A stretch of 64,000 bases of DNA from Notolepis coatsorum (taxonomy: Eukaryota; Chordata; Actinopteri; Aulopiformes; Paralepididae), in NCBI GenBank assembly GCA_963971535.1, contig OZ020594.1, positions 111,745,251 to 111,809,250 on the forward strand. The letters run 5' to 3'. Position 1 is the first letter of the stretch. The number at the start of each line of letters is the position of its first letter. Of the stretch, positions 11,488-21,417 are shown one piece after another. A program made the translations under genes and the position numbers. The notes under the pieces are model-generated. The model worked only from the letters and a program-made list of their open reading frames with translations, was not told the origin of the DNA and made no database searches.

Positions 11488-13225
11488 TGTTGAATGCCCA
11501 CGCTCTCTCTTAGGTCAGATCGATAACTTCATAACTCATTGGTCTGCCTATCTACACCTCAAACAGCGTCCTGTGAAGTGGTTGACACGCAGGACCAACC
11601 GAGTCTACAAAATGTTGTTGTTACCACTGACCGACAAGAGACAGCGAATGCACCGTTCCGACCCCCGTCAGTCATCGACCTTTAACGTCGAGTGATTGAA
11701 GTTGCGGAATCTGTTATTTTATTTGCACTGGGAAGGACTCTCTATATTCAGAGGAGGTCCATTTCCCTAATCCGTTACACGTATTATCATTATATGGCTT
11801 TACTTGATAATCCCATTATACAGAATTCACCTTTAGTCCTTAATGCATAATCATAAGTCTCCTTTTACTCCGTAGGGATAAAGCCTATAGCCATAGTTAT
11901 ATCCCCATTATACAGAATGCACCTTTAGTCCTTAATGCATAATCATAAGTCTCCTTTTACTCCGTAGGGATAAAGCCTATAGTTATAGTTATATCCCCAT
12001 TATACAGAATGCACCTTTAGTCCTTAATGCATAATCATAAGTCTCCTTTTACTCCGTAGGGATAAAGCCTATAGTTATAGTTATATCCCCATTATAGCTA
12101 GGGATAAAGCCACTTACACATCTTATCACTATATGGCATTACTTGATAAAACCAGGCTTGCCGAACCCACCTTTCTCCTCCTCCTCCGTCTGGGGAAAAA
12201 GTTCTTTTTTATATCATATATTAGGCACAATACAGGCACATTGGTGCACATTATCATTATTATTGTTATTATTATTATTATTATTATTACTGGTAAAGTT
12301 ACAATGCAAAAATACATCTCCATCCTTACCCGTCTTTTTGGGAAAAATAGAAGCAAAACGTGGTTTCCAAAAGAGGATTGTTTTTATTTTTTAACAGTAG
12401 AAAATTACATTAAAGGGTTCAGTTTCATTTATAAAAGTACACAGGTTTTTCAGCTTACTATATATCAGGTTTCAGTCCTCTCCTCAAAATCTCTCAAAAA
12501 AGTCTGGCTCTTGCCTCCGCAACAGTCTCTTTTATTTGACATTATACCATATTCCTGATTGGTCGAAGAACATTGATGTCACAGGATCGTCATTTTGTTT
12601 AGCAAACCAACATACAGTACATAATTCGTTATGAACTCCTCCTTCTTTGAAATATGATATTTCTGTTACTGTTATCTAACAGTAACAGAAAGTCCCTTTT
12701 CCCTTCAAAACGTACAACGGCTTTGTCTGGGGGAACCACGTGACTGGGGCCCTTCATAGGATCTTCTTAAAGAATCCCTCCAGACAAATCCCTCCTTTTT
12801 TAAACATAATTCTTTTAGTATTTTTCTTTACTGACAGTCAATTATAAGCATGCCATTTTGAAAACTCTTACTGTACACATTTTAAACATTTAATTGTTAT
12901 ATAGTTTCTTTTCTTTCTTTAAGATCTCCCCACTAGTTCCCGGACTCTGTCTTTCAACCCTCAACCCTTAATCCCCTGGTCGTCTGAAAGGGTTAAGCTC
13001 TTACAGCTCTCTCTCTCCCATCTTCCAGAGGCCCACATTCCTCAGGGTTCCTCCCTTCTCACAGACACCCGGGACCTTGTCTGCAGATATTAAAGGCTCA
13101 TTTCCATTTTTTTATAAGTAGAGCCAGCTATCCTCCAGAGTTCAGTTTAAAGATTATACTGGTCACATAGGAACGACTCAGGATGTCATTGTCCAAAAGT
13201 GTCGCTTGTTTTGTGACACTTCTCA
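11488..13225 (-). mobile_element. ERV-1 3' LTR
   Basis: Direct repeat of 21418-23152, length 1738 bp. On the minus strand it begins TGAGAAGTGTCAC and ends GGGCATTCAACA. It contains a TATAAA (minus, near 12428), an AATAAA (minus, near 11720), an ATT microsatellite one unit longer than in the other LTR (about 12250-12290), and a tandem array of a 92-bp unit (about 11810-12090). Open frames of up to 141 codons inside it look like chance ORFs. Confidence 0.9.
11810..12095. repeat. 92-bp tandem repeat inside the ERV-1 LTR
   Basis: About three copies of a unit containing ATTATACAGAATGCACC and TCTCCTTTTACTCCGTAGGG. The same array is at about 21740-22025 in the other LTR, so it predates integration. 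Given the AATAAA near 11720 it lies in the transcribed R region or close upstream. Confidence 0.85.
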
Positions 13226-13480
13226 CCCACTCTGCCATCCTGTGAGGTCTTTGTCCATTGTTAATTGAATAATTGAAAAATAAAGCATATGATTACATGT
13301 GAAAAATAGGTATATAGGGCTGTATTGGAACGACTCAGGATGTCTATTTCAAAATGTGTCATTTGTTTTGTGACACTTTACACCCACTCTGCCATCCTGT
13401 GAGGTCTTTGTCCATTGTCAATTGAATAATTGAAAAAATGAAGCATATGATTACATGTGAAAAATAGGTAAATAGGGCTA
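13170..13480. repeat. 157-bp duplication spanning the ERV-1 PPT/U3 junction
   Basis: Two diverged copies of a 157-bp unit (13170-13326 and from 13327), each starting GGAACGACTCAGGATGTC. The first copy contains the real internal/LTR boundary at 13225/13226, where the minus strand reads GGCAGAGTGGG immediately before the LTR TG, the probable polypurine tract. The second copy is a decayed duplicate of that boundary inside the provirus. Confidence 0.8.
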
Positions 13481-13637
13481 TATTGTTACATAAACAACAA
13501 AAAAAAATTCAAAATAGAAATCACTGTTCTTCTTTAGAGAACAGGGCTTTTGCTTTTAAAAATAGTAATCACTGTTCTTTCTCAGAGAACAGGGCTCTTG
13601 CTTCTTTTTTGATTATATTTCTACCAACATTTTTATG

Positions 13638-14408
13638 TCATTGGTAAGGTGATTTTGATGACTTTCGTGCTTTCTTCGGCCTCTCGTAGTCCGCCCAGCC
13701 TCTGGAAGATGGTGGCGATGTACTTGTACCGGGGACTTCTTGTCTTGACCCCCCGGATCGAGAGGCCAGGGATCTTGGGTCTGGCAGGCCTTGACCTTTT
13801 TCACCTCCCCTGACTTCTTGACCGACCACACTACTGTGCTCGGTGGAGGGCAGGACAGGATAAATCTTCGGATCCCTCCGCGCATAACGGATTCCAGATT
13901 GAACTTTGATGTTGGACGTGCTCATCTTAGGGTAAAAGATCAAATCCATCCTATAATATTCGCAGCTGTTTCCCCAGCTCTTGACGGTCGCCCATGTCTT
14001 GCCGAAATTTGTGTCACCCTCTCGGGTAACCATGTAGATCTTCACCCAGGCCGGGAGGATACCGGCCCAGTTACCTCCCACCAGAACATGGGCGACACTG
14101 GATCTCTCTTCTGACGCAGCGTCCAAGTAGAAGAAGTCCTCGTACTGCATCCTGGTGAAAGGGTCAGAATAAGGTCTTCTCCCGGGTTTTATTCCCACTA
14201 TGTCAGGCCAACTGGCAGGGGACTTAAGTTCTTCATTTGTCATCATTCTGCCAGTTCCTGTATATAACTGAGATCGTTGGCCGTCATCTACAACGTCCCA
14301 TTTCCCTCTCTGGAGCGTTATTTTCTTCATCCAGGTTACTCCTAGGCCCAGAGACAATTTATCCTCCGGTGTTGTCATCGCAGTTGCTGTCTGTCCCTGG
14401 TCAGGCAT
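13638..14408 (-). CDS. ERV-1 accessory ORF 2 (256 aa, unknown)
   Basis: The ORF starts at an ATG at 14408, overlaps the end of the preceding accessory ORF by 8 bases (ATG...TGA overlap) and ends at 13638, upstream of the 3' LTR. I do not recognise the protein. Residues 1-170 are globular-looking, with many Trp/Tyr (GVTWMKKITLQRGKWDVV, WAGILPAWVKIYMV, WGNSCEYYRMDLIFYP). The C-terminal 80 residues are Gly/Ser/Arg/Lys-rich and end in a basic stretch with PKKARKSS, which could be a nuclear localisation signal. Position and basic tail resemble the regulatory 3' genes of complex retroviruses, but this is inference from layout only. Confidence 0.6.
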   Translation of the reverse strand: MPDQGQTATAMTTPEDKLSLGLGVTWMKKITLQRGKWDVVDDGQRSQLYTGTGRMMTNEELKSPASWPDIVGIKPGRRPYSDPFTRMQYEDFFYLDAASEERSSVAHVLVGGNWAGILPAWVKIYMVTREGDTNFGKTWATVKSWGNSCEYYRMDLIFYPKMSTSNIKVQSGIRYARRDPKIYPVLPSTEHSSVVGQEVRGGEKGQGLPDPRSLASRSGGSRQEVPGTSTSPPSSRGWADYERPKKARKSSKSPYQ

Positions 14409-14832
14409 TTTTTGGTGAAACCAGACTTGGTGATGATGACACGAGGGCCGCTCTCAATCTATCAAGGGGGTCTTGATCCAAAATACTCAATACGCTATCA
14501 CCATGTAACGTAAGTTCGTCTGAGATGGTATATCCCTTAACCGCCATTCTCCGGTGGTGTCTGTTCGTTCCAGCGTTTCTGACCAGTGTGTGAGAGAGAC
14601 AACACTGGTCCTCTTTTATCTTCATTTCAGAAGAGGCTCCGTCATAGTTGAAGGCCAAATTCTCTTTTTTGCATAATTTACGGCCCTCCCTGACCGGGAG
14701 AGGAGGCCCATACGACGTAGTAGATTTATTGTAATAATGACCCCTATTATCACAATGCAGGGGAGGGCCCATCTCACTATCCCCATCACCACCGCCCTGG
14801 CTGTCTGTACCATGGAAGTGGCAAAATTCCAA
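14401..14832 (-). CDS. ERV-1 accessory ORF 1 (about 143 aa, unknown)
   Basis: An open frame overlapping the 3' end of the Env-like ORF by about 210 bases in another frame, and the start of the next ORF by 8 bases. The first codon I can assign is a TTG at 14832, so expression would probably need splicing or a non-AUG start. The protein has a His/Cys-containing N-terminus (CHFHG), two adjacent cysteines in EDQCCLSHT and an acidic/Leu C-terminus; no known domain is recognised. Chains of overlapping small ORFs between env and the LTR are characteristic of complex retroviruses. It could also be a fortuitous frame over the Env tail. Confidence 0.45.
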   Translation of the reverse strand: MEFCHFHGTDSQGGGDGDSEMGPPLHCDNRGHYYNKSTTSYGPPLPVREGRKLCKKENLAFNYDGASSEMKIKEDQCCLSHTLVRNAGTNRHHRRMAVKGYTISDELTLHGDSVLSILDQDPLDRLRAALVSSSPSLVSPKNA

Positions 14833-17069
14833 ACATCACCTACTCCATCTGCCACGGCCCCCCCTATATCTTCAGCTGCACGCCCGATAATGGTACCGAG
14901 TACTATCGCAAATTGAGTTATGTCTCTCCTCCTGCTCCATTCGTCCACATGCGGTGCCCGATCCTGTGAACAGGACCCGTTTGTCATGTTGTTAGCATGC
15001 GAAATGGGAAAAACACCATCCAGGTAGAATCCTCTTGTTGTCCAGCCAAACCCCGGACCCAGCCCTCCTCCCGTTTCCAAATAATCAGATATGGGTTTCC
15101 ATGGGGATACAAAGTCAAACAGGGCCTTGTTGCATCCCGTACAGGTGTTAAACAGATGGTGATTGTTTCCCCGTCTGTTATTGCAGTACTGGGTATTGAT
15201 GAAATTCCATCGGTTCAACAGGTATGCCTCCGGTGGCCAATAGTAGGGGAATCCTCTATCCAGGGTGTGTTCAAACAGCGTTGCTAGGGGTCCGCATTTT
15301 GAAGTTTTTGCCTGCCATGTGGCTTCATTCTGTCTATCTCCCCATTTCGCAGTGGGAGAAGAGCGGTAGCAGTTAGCCACTATCAAGGGGATGCTCACCT
15401 GCCGGGGGAATTTTTAGTCATAATACAGTGTTCCACCCTCCCCCGAAACTGCCCTCCATCTCATTAGGTCACTGGTGTCCCGTGAGGTTGGAGAGTCAAA
15501 CCAGTGCATATTACTCCATGCATGTTCCTGCGGCGGAGGGTTACGCACAATGTAGTACCTTTCTACCATTCTTCGAGGGTCGCATCCTATCTCCTGAGCC
15601 TTAGCCAGAGGGAGAGTGCCCCAATGGATCCACGTACTGTTAATCCCATCCCGGGATCTCCCCCTAGTCAGGGTCCTAGTAGAAGCTAGGTCCACCATAG
15701 CTGAGGTAGCTTCCTCCACATGTAGGTGCGGATAAGTATCCTTCTCTGTACACAGACTCTGATCATTCTGCGTACAATACTGTTTCCCCCATTTACCATA
15801 AGTTGTTCCGGGGTAGGCCCCGAGCTGGGCCCCCGTCGCTCTGAAGCTTGGTTCCAGACCCCACCTCATTATGTAGCCACTAGAGGTCTTTCTAGTGAGA
15901 ATAAGAGGTGGGGGTATTAGGATTTCGCCTAATTGTCTCTCTTTAATGTTTACCATAGTGAATGGTAGCTGTGGATCCTTTTCCTTCCAATCCTGTACCC
16001 ACTCCAATATATCCTCTTTTTCTGATCCATCGGGATTAAGGTTTGGATTAGGTTTGCTTTCTTTTGGGGGATCTTTGTTATTGCTCCCCACCGCCACTAC
16101 CAATGCTCCGGGGTATGGGGTGCTGGAATTTGGGTCTATATGCCTACCCACATTTAGTTGGAACCCCAAAACCTGAGCAGCTAACTGTTGGTGGATGAAC
16201 AGGGTCAACTTGGTCTCTTCCGTATCTGGCTCCTTCTGCCAGCATGCCGCCACCAGGTTGACCTCCTCATCCGTGAGGCCTATTCCTGCATAGGCCCTCC
16301 ATTCATTGAGGGGCCGTTTTGCCCCCCTGCTGTGGTATCTGTCGAATTTTGAGGGTTCTGGGTATACTCTATACCTCCTCAAATAATTCCTGAAATTCAC
16401 ACGACAGGTGGCTTCCTGGCCCAGAGTTCCATTCGAGTATGGGCGTGGGACCCCCATATTCCGTGCTTCTCGGCATATAGGGACTAATTCACCCGCTTCT
16501 CTCATCATTCTTTTTCCCACTTCAATGGTGGTAAGACCCCTCCATACCTCGTCAGTTTTTGCCAGGTTATCAGATAGGCAATCGAGGAGAGAGTCTAGTA
16601 TTTGCGTGCCCCACTTTCCCTCGAGTTTCTCCACCTGGCTCGGGGTCAAGGTTGGGACGTCTGTGTACCATAAGGTCCTCCCCCCCGCCAGGGGGAGACC
16701 GCGCACCCATGGAAGTGTAGGTGGGTATGGTTTGATTTTTACCCGTCCTGGGTTGGTTACCGCCACAGTCCATTTGAACCATGTAGCGGTAGTCTGAAAA
16801 GGACATCCTCCTGCTTGGTCAGTAGCTGTGAGAGGTATATCCTGTTCAGGCCGTTCCTGGACCTGAGCCTCCGGCAGAGTGTCTTGTCTGGGGGTCGAGA
16901 TGGCGATTGTGGGGTCACGTGGCTGTGACTCTCCACACCCCCTCTGCCATCTCGGTACCTTGTTACCCTGGTAGCCGGCGGGAAGACTTGCATCTGTTGT
17001 TCCCTGGCTGGACGGCTCGACAGGATAGGGGTCACGTTGTTGCTTGGTATCCGGCGGGAAGACTTGCAT
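14622..17069 (-). pseudogene. ERV-1 Env-like ORF with one in-frame stop
   Basis: Two open segments, 17069-15414 (551 codons) and 15398-14622 (258 codons), are in the same frame and separated by a TAA at 15416-15414. Together they span about 815 codons. The first part has many Trp and Cys and scattered N-glycosylation sites (NGT, NST). The second part has NGS, a Gly/Ala-rich stretch and, near the end, a hydrophobic membrane segment (ALPCIVIIGVIITINLL) followed by basic residues, as expected of a transmembrane Env subunit. The CX6CC motif of gamma-type Env is absent and I see no convincing signal peptide. The position 3' of protease and 5' of the accessory ORFs fits env. It could be an unrelated membrane protein; it is not assigned to a genus. 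Confidence 0.55.
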
Positions 17070-17361
17070 CTGTTGTTCCCGGCCGATGCACCCAGGCTGT
17101 TGTCGTCTTGGTCATCTTGGTCACCTTGGTCATCTTGGTCATCTTGGGGTCACCCCCTCTGACCTCTTGGATCTCTCCCATAGTTTGAGGTAGGTTGATT
17201 CGTCACTTCTCGGGCGACCCCCACGGGTTCCCGAGAATTGTAGCAGCAGTCCTCTATTGAAGTGTGGTTGGCCTGGTCGTGTGACCCTGTCCGTAGGCCT
17301 CGCAGGACATCACAGATACAGTCCACAGAGGACTCATTTCTTTTCTCTCTTTCAGGTCCAT

Positions 17362-18087
17362 TCAGGGCTCTCGTCGCCCTGTAACCTGGGTCCAGGCCGA
17401 TGTCTCTCTGTCCGGTCTGGGAGGTCTAGGAGGTCTGGGAGGTCTGGGAGGTCTAGATGAGGACCCTGAGGATGCTCTGTAGCTTGACCTATCCCGGTCT
17501 TCCTCCATTTCCGATTTCTGACCTGAGTCAGTATATTCCTTCTTGCCATTCGCTGCGTCGTCCACTGACTCCATATATTTGACACGGACTCCGTGCTGTG
17601 TCCTTTGCGGGTCACCCTTGGGTATGAATTTTTCCTTTTCGTACAGTAGTATCAAGTCTTTTGGGGATAACAGGGGTTCCGAATTAGGTGGTCCTACCAC
17701 TCCTGATATCCCATGCTTCTCCCCTGTTCCCATGAGGGCTCTGGTCCCATTACCTAATTCCACTTCTATGGATCCGGTAATGGGTGTATTTACATGCAGG
17801 GAAATTTCCGCTCCGGTGTCTACTAGGTATTGGTCGTTTCCCACTTGACACGTTAACTTCCCATCCGTCTCCTGTGTCTTGAGTGCAATAGCATTCAGTA
17901 GGGGCCTCTCCTGGGGATCTATATTGAGGGTTAATAGACTCTCTGTCACTCTGTCTTCTTCCCATGTTCGAGTGTCATGTGTCACATCACCAGGAGGCCA
18001 GGATTCTATTCTCTCTCCTTCCGGGATTTGAATTCCTCCCTTGTTGCCCTCCTTTCTGCTTGCTTTTCTGGGGTTAATGCGGCCCAC
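17362..18087 (-). CDS. ERV-1 aspartic protease ORF
   Basis: The frame is -1 relative to the gag-like ORF and overlaps its last ~80 bases. The retroviral-type catalytic motif is at about residues 89-94 (VDTGAE), preceded by a typical strand (CQVGNDQYLVD) and followed by a glycine-rich flap region (ALMGTGEKHGISGVVG). The C-terminal part is low-complexity: a Glu/Asp/Arg stretch, then several PRP/PPR repeats encoded by a CCT/GGT-type microsatellite (17400-17460). Expression would require -1 frameshifting from gag, although no textbook slippery heptamer was obvious in the overlap. The frame stops where RT should begin; no RT motif follows in any frame. Confidence 0.7.
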   Translation of the reverse strand: MGRINPRKASRKEGNKGGIQIPEGERIESWPPGDVTHDTRTWEEDRVTESLLTLNIDPQERPLLNAIALKTQETDGKLTCQVGNDQYLVDTGAEISLHVNTPITGSIEVELGNGTRALMGTGEKHGISGVVGPPNSEPLLSPKDLILLYEKEKFIPKGDPQRTQHGVRVKYMESVDDAANGKKEYTDSGQKSEMEEDRDRSSYRASSGSSSRPPRPPRPPRPPRPDRETSAWTQVTGRREP

Positions 18088-18806
18088 TCGTCGGGAGGTA
18101 GGTACATGTAATTCTTCTTCTCTTCCTTGTCCTTGGTTATCCTCGGGGGGAACTCCTTGGAGCCCCCCCTTTTGTCGTTTTTTGAGTAGATAGGTTTAAC
18201 GTTAGCCGCTGGCTGTTGCTGGGCTCTGGGAGGCCGAATTTGAGCCTTCCCCTCTCGTGGGTTCTCCCCTTTCCTTTCACTGTTATTGTATTTGGTTTGA
18301 GAAAGCATTTTGACTTGGTCATACAGCATGCATTCGATACGTAGCTGGTCTTGTGACCATGCTGCGCATCGGGCTGCCAGTGGGTTACCCCCTGGGACTC
18401 CTCTGAGTAGCTTTTCAAGCAGTGAGCATGATCCTTGCATAGGTGTTCCATTCATGACTGATCCTGCTGCATCATTGAGAGACATGCTCCCGCCTCGCAC
18501 CTGTGGGATTAGTTTCTCCACCATCTTATACCCTGGATCTTGACCGGGGGTCCTTACTTCTCTTTCCATCAGTTGGTCCATTGAGGCCCTTTCGGGGATC
18601 TCTAGTCCTTTGAGATGCCTCAACATGCGAGCTAGCGTCTCGTGTGCTTGCATCTCCTGAGCGAGCATCTGCTGCGCCAGCTTCTCATGAGCTAGCATCT
18701 GCTGCGCCAGTTTCTTCTGAGCTACCCGTGCCAACTTCTCCTGAGCTAGCATCTGCCGCGCCAGCCTCTCCTGAGCTACCTGTGCCAGCTTCTCCTGGGC
18801 TGGCAT
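18006..18806 (-). CDS. ERV-1 gag-like ORF
   Basis: 266 codons from the ATG at 18806; the frame stays open to about 18910 without an upstream ATG. The N-terminal ~60 residues are repeats of EKLAQ/MLAQ/ERLAR type, predicted to form an amphipathic coiled coil. The middle region (LEKLLRGVPGGNPLAARCAAW, WSQDQLRIECMLYDQVKML) is helical and capsid-like; the C-terminus is strongly charged and basic (KSRKERE end). No CCHC zinc knuckle is present. It lies just upstream of and overlaps the protease frame, as gag does. It is short for a retroviral gag (usually 500 or more residues), so it is probably truncated. Confidence 0.55.
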   Translation of the reverse strand: MPAQEKLAQVAQERLARQMLAQEKLARVAQKKLAQQMLAHEKLAQQMLAQEMQAHETLARMLRHLKGLEIPERASMDQLMEREVRTPGQDPGYKMVEKLIPQVRGGSMSLNDAAGSVMNGTPMQGSCSLLEKLLRGVPGGNPLAARCAAWSQDQLRIECMLYDQVKMLSQTKYNNSERKGENPREGKAQIRPPRAQQQPAANVKPIYSKNDKRGGSKEFPPRITKDKEEKKNYMYLPPDEWAALTPEKQAERRATREEFKSRKERE

Positions 18807-18819
18807 CTCCTGGGCTGGC

Positions 18820-19140
18820 TTCTCTTGTGCTAGCTCCTCCTGAGCTAGCTTCTCTCGTGCTAGCTCCTCCTGAGCTAGCTTCTCTCGTGCTAGCTCCTCT
18901 GTGTTAGCACTGGCTTGTTAGCCGATGTAGTGCTAGTTAGCTTCCGTCTAGCTACGGCTAGCTCATGGGTCTTCCGTCTGGCTAAAGCCAGCTCATGGGT
19001 GTTAGCACTGGCTTGTTAGCCGATGTAGTGCTAGTTAGCTTCCGTCTGGCTACGGCCAGCTCCTGGGTCTTCCGTCTAGCCAGCTCATGGGTGTTAGCAC
19101 TGGCTTGTTAGCCGATGTAGTGCTAGTTAGCTTGCAGTTC
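18820..19140. repeat. GCTAGC-rich tandem repeats at the gag start
   Basis: Several short units: AGCTAGCTTCTCTCGTGC (encoding the EKLA repeats) and then about three copies of a longer unit with GTGTTAGCACTGGCTTGTTA. The region links the leader arrays to the gag ORF. Confidence 0.7.
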
Positions 19141-20119
19141 TGTGAATTCGTTTTGGCTCGCTTCACATCCACACTCCGCTCATACAAAGTGTCTCTGGGC
19201 TAGGGAGCCCTCGCCTTTCTGTGAACGGCCGTTTTGGCTCGCTTCACATCCACACTCCGCTCATACAAAGTGTCTCTGGGCTAGGGAGCCCTCGCCTTTC
19301 TGTGAACGGCCGTTTTGGCTCGCTTCACATCCACACTCCGCTCATACAAAGTGTCTCTGGGCTAGGGAGCCCTCGCCTTTCTGTGAACGGCCGTTTTGGC
19401 TCGCTTCACATCCACACTCCGCTCATACAAAGTGTCTCTGGGCTAGGGAGCCCTCGCCTTTCTGTGAACGGCCGTTTTGGCTCGCTTCACATCCACACTC
19501 CGCTCATACAAAGTGTCTCTGGGCTAGGGAGCCCTCGCCTTTCTGTGAACGGCCGTTTTGGCTCGCTTCACATCCACACTCCGCTCATACAAAGTGTCTC
19601 TGGGCTAGGGAGCCCTCGCCTTTCTGTGAACGGCCGTTTTGGCTCGCTTCACATCCACACTCCGCTCATACAAAGTGTCTCTGGGCTAGGGAGCCCTCGC
19701 CTTTCTGTGAACGGCCGTTTTGGCTCGCTTCACATCCACACTCCGCTCATACAAAGTGTCTCTGGGCTAGGGAGCCCTCGCCTTTCTGTGAACGGCCGTT
19801 TTGGCTCGCTTCACATCCACACTCCGCTCATACAAAGTGTCTCTGGGCTAGGGAGCCCTCGCCTTTCTGTGAACGGCCGTTTTGGCTCGCTTCACATCCA
19901 CACTCCGCTCATACAAAGTGTCTCTGGGCTAGGGAGCCCTCGCCTTTCTGTGAACGGCCGTTTTGGCTCGCTTCACATCCACACTCCGCTCATACAAAGT
20001 GTCTCTGGGCTAGGGAGCCCTCGCCTTTCTGTGAACGGCCGTTTTGGCTCGCTTCACATCCACACTCCGCTCATACAAAGTGTCTCTGGGCTAGGGAGCC
20101 CTCGCCTTTCTGTGAACTA
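19141..20119. repeat. 81-bp tandem array, 12 copies, in the ERV-1 leader
   Basis: Twelve head-to-tail copies of an exact 81-bp unit containing TTTTGGCTCGCTTCACATCC and GGGCTAGGGAGCCCTCGCC. Copies appear identical apart from the first edge. Because 81 is a multiple of three, all frames without a stop remain open across the array, creating long spurious plus-strand ORFs. It lies between the primer site and gag on the element's minus strand. Confidence 0.95.
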
Positions 20120-20161
20120 AGCATGAAAGTGATTTTTGCATTGCAACTTCACCCAGCAGAA

Positions 20162-21295
20162 TTTTTACAGTAATCACAAAAATATACTTTAAGCGTGATC
20201 CTTTGTTTAAGTAGAACCTCCTACTTTTTTTTTTGACTTTAAGAAAACATTACGTAACTTTTTAGTCATGAGTAAACCTTTTTACCGCAATCACAAAAAT
20301 ATACTTTAAGCGTGATCCTTTGTTTAAGTAGAACCTCCTACTTTTTCTTTTTTTGACTGTAAGAAAACATTACGTAACTTTTTAGTCATGAGTAAACCTT
20401 TTTACCGCAATCACAAAAATATACTTTCAGCGTGATCCTTTGTTTAAGTAGAACCTCCTACTTTTTCTTTTTTTGACTGTAAGAAAACATTACGTAACTT
20501 TTTAGTCATGAGTAAACCTTTTTACCGCAATCACAAAAATATACTTTAAGCGTGATCCTTTGTTTAAGTAGAACCTCCTACTTTTTTTTTTGACTAAGAA
20601 AACATTACGTAACTTTTTAGTCATGAGTAAACCTTTTTACCGCAATCACAAAAATATACTTTAAGCGTGATCCTTTGTTTAAGTAGAACCTCCTACTTTT
20701 TCTTTTTTTGACTGTAAGAAAACATTACGTAACTTTTTAGTCATGAGTAAACCTCTTTACCGCAATCACAAAAATATACTTTAAGCGTGATCCTTTGTTT
20801 AAGTAGAACCTCCTACTTTTTCTTTTTTTGACTGTAAGAAAACATTACGTAACTTTTTAGTCATGAGTAAACCTTTTTACCGCAATCACAAAAATATACT
20901 TTAAGCGTGATCCTTTGTTTAAGTAGAACCTCCTACTTTTTTTTTTGACTGTAAGAAAACATTACGTAACTTTTTAGTCATGAGTAAACCTTTTTACCGC
21001 AATCACAAAAATATACTTTAAGCGTGATCCTTTGTTTAAGTAGAACCTCCTACTTTTTCTTTTTTTGACTGTAAGAAAACATTACGTAACTTTTTAGTCA
21101 TGAGTAAACCTCTTTACCGCAATCACAAAAATATACTTTAAGCGTGATCCTTTGTTTAAGTAGAACCTCCTACTTTTTCTTTTTTTGACTGTAAGAAAAC
21201 ATTACGTAACTTTTTAGTCATGAGTAAACCTCTTTACCGCAATCACAAAAATATACTTTAAGCGTGATCCTTTGTTTAAGTAGAACCTCCTACTT
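20162..21295. repeat. About 120-bp tandem array, ~10 copies, in the ERV-1 leader
   Basis: About ten copies of a 115-120-bp AT-rich unit containing ATCACAAAAATATACTTTAA, GTAGAACCTCCTACTTTTT and TTTTAGTCATGAGTAAACC. Copy-length differences come mainly from the poly-T tract. It adjoins the 81-bp array and together they make up most of the 2.6 kb between primer site and gag. Confidence 0.95.
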
Positions 21296-21405
21296 TTTTG
21301 ATTTTGCCAAATCTGTAATTTAATTTTACTCCAGAGGATTTTGACAGTAGTCCTGTCTTCTTCGGCCGTTTTAGCACCTATTTTGGTTAGTATAAATGCA
21401 CATCG

Positions 21406-21417
21406 CCAGGGACGCCA
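21406..21417 (-). promoter_or_regulatory. ERV-1 primer binding site, tRNA-Asn
   Basis: Immediately inside the 5' LTR the minus strand reads TGGCGTCCCTGG, complementary over 12 bases to the 3' end of vertebrate tRNA-Asn(GTT) plus CCA; the thirteenth base mismatches. Its position flush against the LTR end ...CAACA supports it. Confidence 0.75.

Noticed and set aside
12133-12558. ORF of about 140 codons present in both ERV-1 LTRs
   Set aside because: Its presence in both LTRs follows from their identity; it has an Ile-run over the ATT microsatellite and no recognisable domain.
19142-20173. Long plus-strand ORFs (343 and 299 codons) with a 27-residue repeat
   Set aside because: They arise because the 81-bp non-coding tandem unit is a multiple of three and lacks stops in two frames; they are antisense to the provirus leader.
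19141-21295. CRISPR-like regular array
   Set aside because: Vertebrate repeat context; units are contiguous identical repeats without unique spacers.
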